Assembly: GCA_002811645.1 (NCBI GenBank)
Contig: PDIP01000033.1
Span: forward strand, 193,758-246,555
Length of the DNA: 52,798 bases
Source of the DNA: Corallochytrium limacisporum
Taxonomy: Eukaryota > Opisthokonta
Reading direction: 5' to 3'
The translations under genes were made by a program, and so were the position numbers. This document shows, piece after piece, positions 30,842 through 39,706 of this stretch. How positions within the stretch are numbered: the first letter of the stretch is position 1; each line of letters begins with the position of its first letter. Below the pieces are notes generated by a model, which was given only the letters and a program-made list of their open reading frames with translations, did no database searches and had not been told where the DNA came from.

Positions 30842-31215
30842 AGGGGCTTGGGTGGGATTTGCGCGGAGGACTTCCTTTTGGGTCCCGTTCGTTCGTCAGC
30901 GGGCGTATACGAATCGCAAGGGTCAGTGTCAGAGAGTGTGAGTGCGTTTTAGGGCGTTGTTTTGTGGCTGCGCAGGGTGTGCTTTGTTTGTTTTCTCATA
31001 CTGGCTATGTCTGTGTGGGATGAATGCCGGGATTTGATTATTTGGTCTGTAGAGATCAGCGGACATGGTGTACTGCGAGGTATTTGGGAACAACTGGAAT
31101 GTAACCCTGTTACAGATGTCCTTGGCTGAATACCCAAAGTCGGGACTGTAAGGGAAAGAGAGACTATTAGCACGGAACTAGCCGACCATCAGTCCGATAC
31201 GAAGACCTATTAACA

Positions 31216-31246
31216 TACACACACACACATACACACACACACACAC
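31216..31246. repeat. (AC)n microsatellite, interrupted
   Basis: An AC tract interrupted once by a T, about 50-80 bp upstream of the NDRG ATG, so probably within the promoter or 5' leader. Confidence 0.9.
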
Positions 31247-31295
31247 AAACAGAAAACGTTGATCAATTTGAACAGTTTGAATATAATTCTCAACT

Positions 31296-32315
31296 ATGGA
31301 GTTTGAACTGAAGGGCGTGGCTACTGAACAGCCAAAGGATTTTGTCACCCCGAGTGCTCTGCAGGGCAATCTCGATCAGGTGCAAACCCGCCACGGCGTC
31401 ATGCATGTCCGTGTGGAGGGAGAGAAGGGTAGGCCTGTCATGGTCACCCTGCCGGAACAGGGTGTAAGTAACGCCTTATGCTTTGGCACCCTTATGAACT
31501 TTCCTCCCATGCGCACTGTCATGAGTCACATGCAGTGCTACCACCTGGACTTTCCGGGCTTCAGCCACGAATCGGGACCGTGGCCCCGTTCTGCCCCCTA
31601 TCCTTCCATGGAACAGTTTGCGGAGATGGTCGCCGATGTGCTGGATCACTATGACTTGCGCTTCGTCTACTGCTACGGTATTGGTGCTGGTGCAAACATT
31701 TTCGTTCGATTGGCGACCGTGCAGCCTAGCCGAATCAGCGGTTTGTTGCTCCAGGGCTTCCTAGCCAACGCAGAGACCTACTTTGCACGCGCCTGGAATT
31801 ACGCAACAGGCGTCCAGGCCTTTGATACCGATTCCACCCACGCCAGTTTCCGTCTGGCAGAGGTCTTTGTTGAACAATACTTTAGTCGGGCGAGCTTGGA
31901 GGCTAAGGTTGACATGATCGACGCATATCGCAGTGAATTATCGATCGCCGCAGATCACGGTGTGCTGCAGCGGATGTACCAGACCTGGCAGGCGCGGGAC
32001 GACATCAGCGCCAGGGTTGAGCACCTCAAGTGTCGTACGATCCTCATCATTGGTAAAGAATCACTCAACCAGCGAGAATATCACGCAGCCAACAAACTGT
32101 TCACTCCCAGTATTACCACGACGTACCGCGTTAGTGATGGCGCAGACATGATCCAAGAGGAGAATCCGGCGTCCGTGTTTGAGGGCATTCGCTTGTTCCT
32201 AGTAGGTGGTGACTTCCCGGCGGGCATGAAGCGGGAGTTGATGAACCTAGCGGGTGAGGTTTACAACTACATGAACGATGTGTCTGAGCCTCCTGAATAC
32301 GCACAGGCATACTAA
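31296..32315 (+). CDS. NDRG-family protein (non-catalytic alpha/beta-hydrolase fold)
   Basis: NDRG proteins are alpha/beta-hydrolase folds thought to lack hydrolase activity; in animals they act in stress responses, trafficking and differentiation. The 339-aa product has family length. HGVMHVRVEGEKGRPVMVTL is the first strand region, CYHLDFPGFSHES the segment following the oxyanion loop, and YGIGAGANIFVRLA (about 127-140) the nucleophile elbow, in which Gly/Ala replace the catalytic Ser. PSRISGLLLQGFLANAETYF and the late KCRTILIIGKES strand follow in the NDRG order. The start is the first ATG, 50 bp after an AC repeat. It converges with the MCTP-like gene, with 206 nt between stops. Confidence 0.88.
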   Translation: MEFELKGVATEQPKDFVTPSALQGNLDQVQTRHGVMHVRVEGEKGRPVMVTLPEQGVSNALCFGTLMNFPPMRTVMSHMQCYHLDFPGFSHESGPWPRSAPYPSMEQFAEMVADVLDHYDLRFVYCYGIGAGANIFVRLATVQPSRISGLLLQGFLANAETYFARAWNYATGVQAFDTDSTHASFRLAEVFVEQYFSRASLEAKVDMIDAYRSELSIAADHGVLQRMYQTWQARDDISARVEHLKCRTILIIGKESLNQREYHAANKLFTPSITTTYRVSDGADMIQEENPASVFEGIRLFLVGGDFPAGMKRELMNLAGEVYNYMNDVSEPPEYAQAY

Positions 32316-32521
32316 ATACCTCGGTCGGCAGTAAGCAATCCTTTCTCAGGCCAACAAGACGTCTGGTTTACTGGATCTAGTTCGAAGGAAATGCAGCAAG
32401 CCCATTGGAGCATGGGAACATAGGGTGCAAGATGGCAGCTGTGAATAAAATAAACAAAACTCGATAACCACAATAGAAGAAGTTCGTCTGGCAGGATTTC
32501 TTTAATAATCTCAAATCGTCT

Positions 32522-34027
32522 CTACGTGACTATGTCCACGAATTTGGTGTCGTGGATCATCTGTCGGGAGGCAATGTAGCGGTGTGCAACCTCTTCACTA
32601 TCCGGAATGCGGCTCGCAACATTGGTCACGTAGGACATCAGTCCCCACTGTCCGTGATCTTCCTCGGGCGCCTCGGGCGCTGACAAGGACAATCGCGGTT
32701 GCCCTGTCCCGGAAGATGCGTCAGGTGATGAAGGCTGACTCCCTGAGCGCCTGTTGCTGCCGTCTATATCGGCACTGTCCTTGTCCTTAGTCCTGATCTT
32801 TTTCTTATTCGCTTTTGCCTCAGCTGCCTTGCGTCGCTCGTCTCTGTGAGTGTACATGTAGCTTGATGCCAGCACAGTTGCCATGAAGATGATCTGTCCC
32901 GGCTGGAATAAAGCCAAGAGTACGGTCAGCACAAGTGTCAGTGCGGCCAACTGCAGCAGAACCAGCAGCGAAATGCAGCTGTCAGTCCAATCAAATAGTG
33001 CCGTGATCTTTTCCAGCGTGGTGGCCAATTGTCCGAGCGCAGTCTGGATCAGGTATAGTTTGTAGCGAATGTTGAACATCCGCTCGATTGGATTGTTTGG
33101 ATTGTCCGGATCGTCCTCAACCTCGTCATTCCAGATGCGAACGTTGGGAAACCGACGCTGTTGAAACCCAGCCACGTTCGCAAGACAGAGGATGGCGTAA
33201 AGAATCAAGGGCACCTCCCACATGTTACCAAACAGACACAGTCGGCTCAGGACCGAGAAGGCACATAAAGACAGTAGGGGGTTATGCCATTCGAGAATAT
33301 ACTCTGCCTCCATTACCCACCGCGGTTTCTTCATTGCTGCCTTGACGCGTGCCATATTGCGACGGAATCTTTCGCCCTCAAATTCGGTAATCGGTGCTGC
33401 TTTTTCCGACTCCGAAAGTGGTGCCTTTGCATAAAGGAGGAATGGCGGCAGTGAGCTGAGCAGTTCGAGTCGGTACCAGATCTTCAGGTAACCCATAGTC
33501 CTGTTCGGACGAGGCATGCCAGACTCGTCGATCTCATCAATTGCGGACTTATATTTTCTTTGTCCAAAGCCGTTCGACTTGGCCGGTGGGTAGAGTTCAA
33601 ACCAAGCTTCCTGTTCCGAGGAAGCAGTGAATGCTGTGTAGAGGAGCGTCAGCGGAATTTGTACGATGCCAATGAGCTCGTCGTTCAACCCCATGCGACG
33701 ATTATGGTAAACAAGGATCCGAACATTTGAAGTAACATCCATGATCGGAAACTCTGAGCCGCCTTCCTCTCGTCCCAACCAGACTGGTGAACTGGTCTCC
33801 TGCTTCGTTGACGTGCGGAACTGATTGCCCTCAAAATTTACCACAGCGTACGGATTGCAGGAAGACCCATACTTGTACACACCGAGTGAGTTCTGGAAAC
33901 TACGCAACCCCCGTGCTTCCGAAACCATAAGACTTAATGTTCCCACTGGTCGCGGGCTATTCTCGTTCGGGGCGCCTCCGGGCGACGCAGGCGCCTGCCG
34001 GTTGAGGTTGCTGTCCATTCCCGACAT
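32522..34027 (-). CDS. MCTP-like C2-domain protein with C-terminal membrane region (PRT_C type)
   Basis: MCTPs are ER-anchored proteins with C2 domains that bind lipids, often at contact sites. From the ATG at 34027 the product is 501 aa (a GTG lies one codon upstream). One C2 domain spans roughly 28-150 (VGTLSLMVSEARGLRSF, YAVVNFEGNQFRTSTKQ, VYHNRRMGLNDELIGI). Its Ca-binding Asp set appears incomplete, so calcium dependence is doubtful. Between about 255 and 400 are hydrophobic helices around NPLLSLCAFSVL, PLILYAILCLANV and SLLVLLQLAALTLVLTVLL, with the intervening LGQLATTLEKITALFDWTDS matching the PRT_C pattern. A charged, Ser-rich cytosolic tail ends the protein. Animal and plant MCTPs have three or four C2 domains; this one shows only one. 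Confidence 0.72.
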   Translation of the reverse strand: MSGMDSNLNRQAPASPGGAPNENSPRPVGTLSLMVSEARGLRSFQNSLGVYKYGSSCNPYAVVNFEGNQFRTSTKQETSSPVWLGREEGGSEFPIMDVTSNVRILVYHNRRMGLNDELIGIVQIPLTLLYTAFTASSEQEAWFELYPPAKSNGFGQRKYKSAIDEIDESGMPRPNRTMGYLKIWYRLELLSSLPPFLLYAKAPLSESEKAAPITEFEGERFRRNMARVKAAMKKPRWVMEAEYILEWHNPLLSLCAFSVLSRLCLFGNMWEVPLILYAILCLANVAGFQQRRFPNVRIWNDEVEDDPDNPNNPIERMFNIRYKLYLIQTALGQLATTLEKITALFDWTDSCISLLVLLQLAALTLVLTVLLALFQPGQIIFMATVLASSYMYTHRDERRKAAEAKANKKKIRTKDKDSADIDGSNRRSGSQPSSPDASSGTGQPRLSLSAPEAPEEDHGQWGLMSYVTNVASRIPDSEEVAHRYIASRQMIHDTKFVDIVT

Positions 34028-34386
34028 CACGCTTTATTGGTTTTGTGTTAGAGTGCCCGAAGGTCCATGGCTTTACTGCTATGTCTGCGTTGTAATTCAC
34101 GAGTAAAGACAAAATCATTGACCAATTGGAATGTGATTATTGTATAATAGATTTAGCCACAGAAGTCTCGAAAATACCATCAAGTGCCCATTGCATTCCA
34201 CTGCGTTTGGACCCTTGAGAGTAGGGTCCTAAGACTCCCTTCACCCATTACATCCAGCGTTTACTATGGAGATGAGCCGGCCTGCTCGACCAGAGGTACG
34301 TATTTCATTCCCTCCCCCCCCCTCCCTTTGGTTACATTGCCATTGGCAAGAAAGACTTGATCGAAGCATTGGACACTTTTGTTTTT
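34028..34386. other. Spacer between two minus-strand genes
   Basis: No gene supported. AT-rich near 34130-34150, with a C-run near 34312-34328. Confidence 0.5.
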
Positions 34387-35223
34387 CTACTTCTCCACAG
34401 CATTCTCGGCCTCAGATCTCTCGGTCGAGAAAATATCCGGCCCGTCGACAATCGCCTTGGGGCTCTCCGGTCGGGTTGGGTCTGCGGGACCTTCAGGCAT
34501 ATCCCTTTCCAGGCTCGACAGCGGAGGTGATGGATGAATGGGCAGGACCGTCGTTTCCTCCGGATTTCGGTCTGTGGGCGCTGCTTGAGCACCAGCTTCG
34601 CTCTCCGGAGCAAGAGCAGGGCCTGTTGGGTGCTTGTTGACCCGTGCAGGGGAATGGAGATGAGGATGGGTTGGGGACGACACAGGTATGGCTGCGTATA
34701 CTTCATCCAGGCGCTTCTTCTCCTCTTTCTTCTCCTTAAACTCTGTTCTGAGGTCCTTCAATGTCTTCAACTGATCAGTGATCGTCTTATGTTTCTCTGG
34801 GCCACAGAAATCCTCCAATCGATTCTGCAGGTCGATGTGGTCAACGACCAATTGCATGTTCCAATGAGCCATGGCTTCGACGGTGATGCTACGATACCGG
34901 CCTATATTGCTCGGAGTTAGTTTCCCATTATACTGGCGACATCATCGTCATGTTACTCAATACTTGCCTTCATTTTCCATCATTTGCTTCTGCAGAGTCT
35001 CTGCCTGTTGTCGCAGAAGCTCCATCTGCCTGCGCAGATCCTCATACTTGGCCAAGAAGGCGGACGCCGTCCCTACTTCATCGATCTCCTACACGCACAA
35101 AACGTCAGCATTCTGAGCATACATCCGTACTTCTCGTTCCCGGTTTGCGGTACTTACCCTACCGTGGCCTTTGATCGTACAGTCTTCAACTACGGGTTCT
35201 GCATTTACATCCATCATCATCAT
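34387..35223 (-). CDS. Three-exon coiled-coil protein of unknown function, with a GC-AG intron
   Basis: I do not recognise the family. Three exons on the minus strand join in frame: 35223-35158, 35088-34968 and 34901-34387, giving 233 aa. Intron 1 (69 nt) has donor GTAAGT, branch CTGAC at 35108-35104 and acceptor TGTAG. Intron 2 (66 nt) has donor GCAAGT, the usual form of the rare GC donor, branch ACTAAC at 34921-34916 and acceptor ATATAG. Only the GC donor keeps the frame; the nearby GT would shift it. The start is the first of four tandem ATGs, preceded by an in-frame stop. Exon 2 encodes a strong coiled coil (LAKYEDLRRQMELLRQQAET), exon 3 a second charged helix, then a disordered Pro/Ser/Glu-rich tail. 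Confidence 0.7.
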
Positions 35224-36203
35224 GTACTTCTATTTCTTGCAGAGTGGACCTTACATTATCTGTAACAACCATTTCATCTATCTGCCCTGAGAGATCCTCT
35301 GCCTTTTAAGCACCAACAGCGTCAAGGGTTCCTTATGCGAAGCCCGGTCACAGTACTTGAGACTCTCTGCCACTGCGGATGAGACCGCCGCACCAGAAAA
35401 GAGAACCCCATCCGCTAAGAGCAAATCCTTCGCGCGCATCTCCCTTGCCCCTATGCTTCCAACGAGAGACCCGCCCTCATACCCGAAGTACTACACTCTG
35501 TCACGACCAATCACCAGCCCTACTCAACCCCACGGGAAGAGTGGAGAGGGAATTTGACGAAGACGGTGGGTCCCGTCGATGCCCAGGCGACCGTGACACA
35601 CTGAGAAAGTCCCCCTTCTCCCCTCCGCACCCCGACCCGGGCACCCCGGGACCCCCCGGCCGGGGGTTTAATGCGAGAGTGAAGCACACGAGCGGTGGTG
35701 AGTTCCCCATTGAAACCCAATGGAAATTGAAAATTGACGGGGACCACTGTAAGCACGACTCATCTGGCCGTGTTGCCCCTTCTGACCGTCTCGGTTCTTT
35801 TCGCGCTCTGGGAAAGTTTTAAGCTCGACTTTCTGGGAACGCCTTCCCAAAAACTTGTTCAAGCTCTCTCTCTCTGCGGGGCCCCAACCCCGCTCGTTTG
35901 CTCAGTTATACCCAGCGATCGTACACAAACACCCAAAGAAAGTTGAATAAAAAAAAATATACGTGAAAATAGACCCCCAATCTCTCTCACTCCCGAAGAA
36001 AGAGCCCTTGCGTTTGTGCCGCAAGGGGCTCTCTGTGTCTTTGATACGTTCTTGTCCTTTTGGCCTCTCATGACTCCCGGGCTGGTCGAGAAAATACGCG
36101 GTTGGCATCGGCTGGGCCGACTAAATTGACCTAACGACCGTGTGCATTCCGAGCGCGCGGGACCAACTGACACTGGGGGAAAAAAGTTGAGAGGGCGAAC
36201 ACC

Positions 36204-36240
36204 GCCCCCCCCCCCTCCCCCCGGGGGGAAGCCCGGGGGA
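36204..36240. repeat. C-run/G-run palindrome
   Basis: A long C-rich arm passes directly into GGGGGG and further G-rich sequence, one of the larger members of the dispersed family. Confidence 0.7.
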
Positions 36241-36469
36241 GGTGGGTTGACTCACAATTGGCCAAGAGTTTTTGGCTGCGACTGCCACCCCTTCCCCCAA
36301 GAAGGCGAGCAGGGAAGCCCGCACGGTTGGGGGAGCTCGGCACTGTGGAAGTGCGCACCGGGCCCCCTTCTTCCACGAGACGTTCGCGAACTGGCCAAGG
36401 CGGGTTTCGGACCGAAGCACAGTGAACATTCTGTAGGGGGAGATAAGTGAGTTGATTGCTAAAGCGTAA

Positions 36470-36473
<4 letters not shown>

Positions 36474-36502
<29 letters not shown>
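36474..36502. repeat. (GT)n microsatellite
   Basis: About 14 perfect GT units. Confidence 0.95.
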
Positions 36503-36505
<3 letters not shown>

Positions 36506-36839
36506 GACGCTGTCGAAGTATCTTCGGATGATTGGTACTCACTGGATGAGTCTTGGTAAGTGCGTTTTTGAAACAAACGTGGGTAATGGGGTACAAGAAT
36601 GAAGAGACGTCGAAAGTACACATATGCATCGGCCTTTCGAATATAGCTAAAGCCAAACTGTACCTAGCGTGTTCAAACCTTGTATGCTCAGTATGGCATA
36701 GATGCAACCAGGATCCCACGTTTAGCATAGAATCTAAGTAGAAGGTCGAGTACCTTCCGGTACAACACAAAAGCAAGGCATACTGGCACGCCTTGCTCCG
36801 ATCGCGCAGGCGCGCTCACGGTCGCTGACCATCACTGGC

Positions 36840-37271
36840 ATGCCAGTTTTCCGACGCCACTGCAGCCGCAACAGAGGATCCAAGACACACACAGTAGTAG
36901 CGCAGTCGGAGACCTCAACCCAGGGCGCCAACCAGTCATATCTAATGACCAAATTTACGACATATCAAGGGAAGGTCTTCCAGTATGTCAAGGAGTACGG
37001 GCCCACAGGCCTAGTCTTCCATGGCACGATCTTCGCTTCCACTTTCACATGTTTTTACTATCTCTCCAAGCACGGAATTGACGTGAAGGCCCGACTCACG
37101 GAAGTGCTGGACAGGATTAAAATGGCCTACGTAGTAGAAGATCTGCACGAAGACATGGGAACTGCAGTTGTGGCCTACGGAGCAACTATTGCCACGGGTC
37201 CGCTGAGGACGGCACTCACCTTGTCAATGACTCCCATGCTCGTGCGCATTCGGAGGCGCTTGAAGTTCTAA
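36840..37271 (+). CDS. FAM210-like DUF1279 protein, probably mitochondrial
   Basis: DUF1279 proteins of the FAM210 group are mitochondrial inner-membrane proteins. From the ATG at 36840 the product is 143 aa. Its first 20 residues (MPVFRRHCSRNRGSKTHTVV) are Arg/Lys-rich and acid-free, fitting a presequence. The domain begins at about 48: VKEYGPTGLVFHGTIFASTF contains the conserved YGP and first hydrophobic helix, FYYLSKHGIDVKA follows, and GTAVVAYGATIATGPLRTAL with LTLSMTPMLVRIRRR is the second hydrophobic helix. An internal ATG at 36945 would give 108 aa without the presequence. The upstream start is preferred because of that presequence. Molecular role unknown. Confidence 0.82.
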   Translation: MPVFRRHCSRNRGSKTHTVVAQSETSTQGANQSYLMTKFTTYQGKVFQYVKEYGPTGLVFHGTIFASTFTCFYYLSKHGIDVKARLTEVLDRIKMAYVVEDLHEDMGTAVVAYGATIATGPLRTALTLSMTPMLVRIRRRLKF

Positions 37272-37770
37272 TATTTTACACTATAGACATCTTTGAAGCA
37301 TCATGAAAGACCGATATTCATCTTTGTCCGTTTCTCATCACTTTGGTTTTCCTCGGGACTCGGTTCCTGGATCTCCGTCTGCATAGGTCCCACTCTTCCT
37401 CCCCACTCCGCCCTCCCCCGGGGGGGGGGGGCCAGGGTCCTAAGTGAGGTCCGCGAAAGGACTCGCGGTGTTTTGGCTTCTTTATTCTTAATGTCTGTTG
37501 ATTGGCTTGGTAGATAACGGTCTTCTCTGAGCTTTGTAAAGTTAACATTAGGGTTCTTCTGTGTAAAATGTATAAAGTGAGTGAAACGAAGTGACTGAGA
37601 ATCTCAGTCTAAGAGCACACACCAATCGTGTTTGTTGAGAAAGGGAGGACAAGTGTTGAGCAAAAACCTTCAGGCATCTAGCCAAAGGTGGATAGCTATG
37701 TAATTCTGGTTCCAAGAGAACGTGACATATAGTAGTAAGCACGAAATCTGGCTTCCCAAAGCATTAGAAA
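37272..37770. other. Intergenic region between two plus-strand genes
   Basis: No gene supported. A C/G palindrome with a long G-run at about 37412-37432 lies roughly 340 bp upstream of the Ies2-like gene. Confidence 0.5.
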
Positions 37771-38319
37771 ATGCCAAAACGTAAGGGTAGAAGGGGAAGG
37801 CCCGCTAAAGCATCCGCAGCCGCCAAGCTAGAAGTGCCCGCTCCGGTGGCAGCACTGCCCACCCGGCGCAGTGCGCGGGCACAGAAACGAGCTCTGGAAG
37901 AGATCTACGATGAACCTATTGAGGACAATGAGGTAGAAGATGTAGTAGACGACGATAACGTGGAAGAATTGGAGGACGACTTTGAAGAAGACGGAGACGA
38001 CGAGGACCAGGACGGCGGAGACGACACAGTCGGCAAGGACGGTAAAAAGGTCATCAACGCCAAGAAGGAGGAGGCACTGCGTCGTGAACGCATGCTTCGA
38101 GCCAAACAAACAGAGGAGAGCAAGGCCTTGACAGTAGCCAAACTGCTTAAGAAGGGCACTTCAGAACGACTGAAGAAGCAGGAAGATGCAATGGCCAAAG
38201 CAGGTATGCAGGATGAGAAAGCACGCCTGGACAAGATCCGTATCTGTTACAACTACGACGGGATCACTGTGACATTTCCGAAGCAACAGAGACCGGAAAT
38301 CACCACGGAACAACAATGA
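37771..38319 (+). CDS. Ies2/INO80B-like subunit of the INO80 chromatin remodeller (PAPA-1 region)
   Basis: Ies2 (INO80B) stimulates the INO80 nucleosome-sliding ATPase. The 182-aa product starts with a basic AT-hook-like MPKRKGRRGRPAKAS, followed by a second basic RRSARAQKRA, a long Asp/Glu tract (about 48-92) and a basic helix (KKEEALRRERMLRAKQTEES). The end, KALTVAKLLKKGTSERLKKQ followed by IRICYNYDGITVTFP, fits the PAPA-1 pattern of a basic helix with LLKK and a terminal strand like RWVS..G. The zinc-finger HIT domain of animal INO80B is absent, as in yeast Ies2. The acidic tract alone would also fit a generic histone-binding protein, so the call rests on the C-terminal third. Confidence 0.6.
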   Translation: MPKRKGRRGRPAKASAAAKLEVPAPVAALPTRRSARAQKRALEEIYDEPIEDNEVEDVVDDDNVEELEDDFEEDGDDEDQDGGDDTVGKDGKKVINAKKEEALRRERMLRAKQTEESKALTVAKLLKKGTSERLKKQEDAMAKAGMQDEKARLDKIRICYNYDGITVTFPKQQRPEITTEQQ

Positions 38320-38961
38320 GAATACATTGAATTGCAACAAACTCGTATACTCTGCACGTGCCATCTTCTGTTCTGAAAGTGACATGGAGCCACAATAGAG
38401 ACGATGCCAACTAAATTAGTGGCCATGTAGTCTTCTCAAAGTGACGATCTGCGCGAAAGCGCACAGGAACCGCTCACCTTCAATCGGGCGGTCCAAGCGA
38501 GACAAACTGCGCTGTTGCCATCCGCGGCGAGGAAAGCCCCCTTCAACGGGAGTCTATTTTGTGCCATGCAAATCCCGCCGTGCCTTTCGTCTTTTGTGTG
38601 TGTTGTCTTTGTGTCCAAAAAGCCACTTTCGAAAAAAGTGAGCGAACCGAAGAGGAGTTGATTTCAACTCTGATGCGCATCGGGGTAGGCCGGAGCAACA
38701 CGCCTGGTATCGGAAATACCAGTCAGCAACAGTAATCACACGTTTGGTTGGGACAGGATAGACTGGCGGGTGCGGACGGTAGATCACCGGGTCTCTTGTT
38801 CGAAACATTCTCCAATGCGTGTGATTATTCTGTTGTGTAGATGAGTGTTACAGGAACTGGTAGTTATTAGAGCTTTCCTGCTGGACAGACTATCTTCTGT
38901 GCGTCGAAATAAGTATAGTAATAGATCCTGGGAGTTTGTTTACCACAGATTTCATTAGACA
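38320..38961. other. Intergenic region between two plus-strand genes
   Basis: No gene supported. Minus-strand frames of 74-84 codons lack any recognisable feature. Confidence 0.5.
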
Positions 38962-39615
38962 ATGACTCGCGCCGCCTCCCTCGCCTCAAAGATCGTAGCC
39001 ATCGGTCGCAACTACGCAGCACACGCGAAGGAGCTTGGCAACACGGTGCCCAAGGAACCAATTATCTTCTTGAAACCTAGCAGCAGTTTCCTGTTCAAGT
39101 CGGAAGGCAAGATCCAGTTGCCCCCGAAGTCAACCGAAGTCCACCACGAAGCCGAACTCGCTGTAGTCATCAGCAAGACCTGCAGCAAGCTCACTGACAA
39201 GAGCAAGGCACTGGATTACGTCAAGGGCTACACCATCGCTCTGGACATCACTGAACGCCAGCTGCAGAACGAAGCTCGCAAGGGAGGAGAACCGTGGACG
39301 TTGGCGAAAGGCTACGATACGTTCTGTCCGATCGGAGATCTTATTGCCAAGGACCAGGTCCAGACCGTGATTGATAGTGCCGGGGGGCTGAGGGTCTGGT
39401 GTAAAGTCAACGGGAAGATAACCCAGGACGGCACGACCAAGGACATGGTCTACGACGTGCCAGCTCTGATTCAATACGTAAGCCACGTTATGACCTTGTA
39501 TGAAGGCGATATTATCCTGACTGGAACCCCTGAAGGCGTCGGACCAATTCGTGCTGGCGACAAGATCAGCGCAGGAATTGCGGATATTGAGGAGATTGAG
39601 TTTGATGTCGAGTAA
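38962..39615 (+). CDS. FAHD1: FAHD1-type acylpyruvase / oxaloacetate decarboxylase
   Basis: FAHD1 hydrolyses acylpyruvates and decarboxylates oxaloacetate, usually in mitochondria. The 217-aa product is the fumarylacetoacetate-hydrolase fold from end to end, matching family length (about 220). VAIGRNYAAHAKELGN holds the lid residues His21 and Glu24; IFLKPSSS is the substrate loop; HHEAELAVVI carries the metal ligands Glu63 and Glu65, and ALDITERQ gives Asp95. LAKGYDTFCPIG and EGDIILTGTPEGVGPI complete the site, so the enzyme looks intact. The N-terminus (MTRAASLASKIVAIGRN) is short, and a mitochondrial signal is possible but weak. The next gene starts 91 nt after the stop on the same strand. 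Confidence 0.95.
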   Translation: MTRAASLASKIVAIGRNYAAHAKELGNTVPKEPIIFLKPSSSFLFKSEGKIQLPPKSTEVHHEAELAVVISKTCSKLTDKSKALDYVKGYTIALDITERQLQNEARKGGEPWTLAKGYDTFCPIGDLIAKDQVQTVIDSAGGLRVWCKVNGKITQDGTTKDMVYDVPALIQYVSHVMTLYEGDIILTGTPEGVGPIRAGDKISAGIADIEEIEFDVE

Positions 39616-39706
39616 ACTTTCAGAGACACGTACAAACACTTAGAAAAGGTGTACCTGTGGTCTATGCAAGGCTCAACAACTAGCGAGTGCATTAGAAAAC
39701 TTGTCA

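Larger units (their letters stand above)
29116..31295. other. Divergent region rich in purine repeats
   Basis: No gene supported. An 88-codon frame with an ATG at 29243 is unrecognised. The stretch contains a GTGA tetranucleotide tract, a 31-unit AG tract, G-rich blocks at 30600-30720, a C/G element at 30729-30741 and an AC tract just before NDRG. A 248-codon frame at 30277-31023 only reads through the AG tract. Confidence 0.6.
35224..36839. other. Divergent low-complexity intergenic region
   Basis: No gene supported. C/G palindromes lie at 35646-35668 and 36204-36240, and a long GT tract at 36474-36502. GAGACCCGCC occurs at 35466-35475, 243 bp upstream of the coiled-coil gene start. Longer frames run through the repeats. 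Confidence 0.55.

Noticed and set aside
30277-31023. 248-codon open frame
   Set aside because: It reads through the AG microsatellite as alternating Arg-Glu and has no family resemblance; openness follows from the repeat.
36121-36621. 166-codon minus-strand frame
   Set aside because: Passes through the GT tract (His-Thr repeats) and a C/G palindrome.
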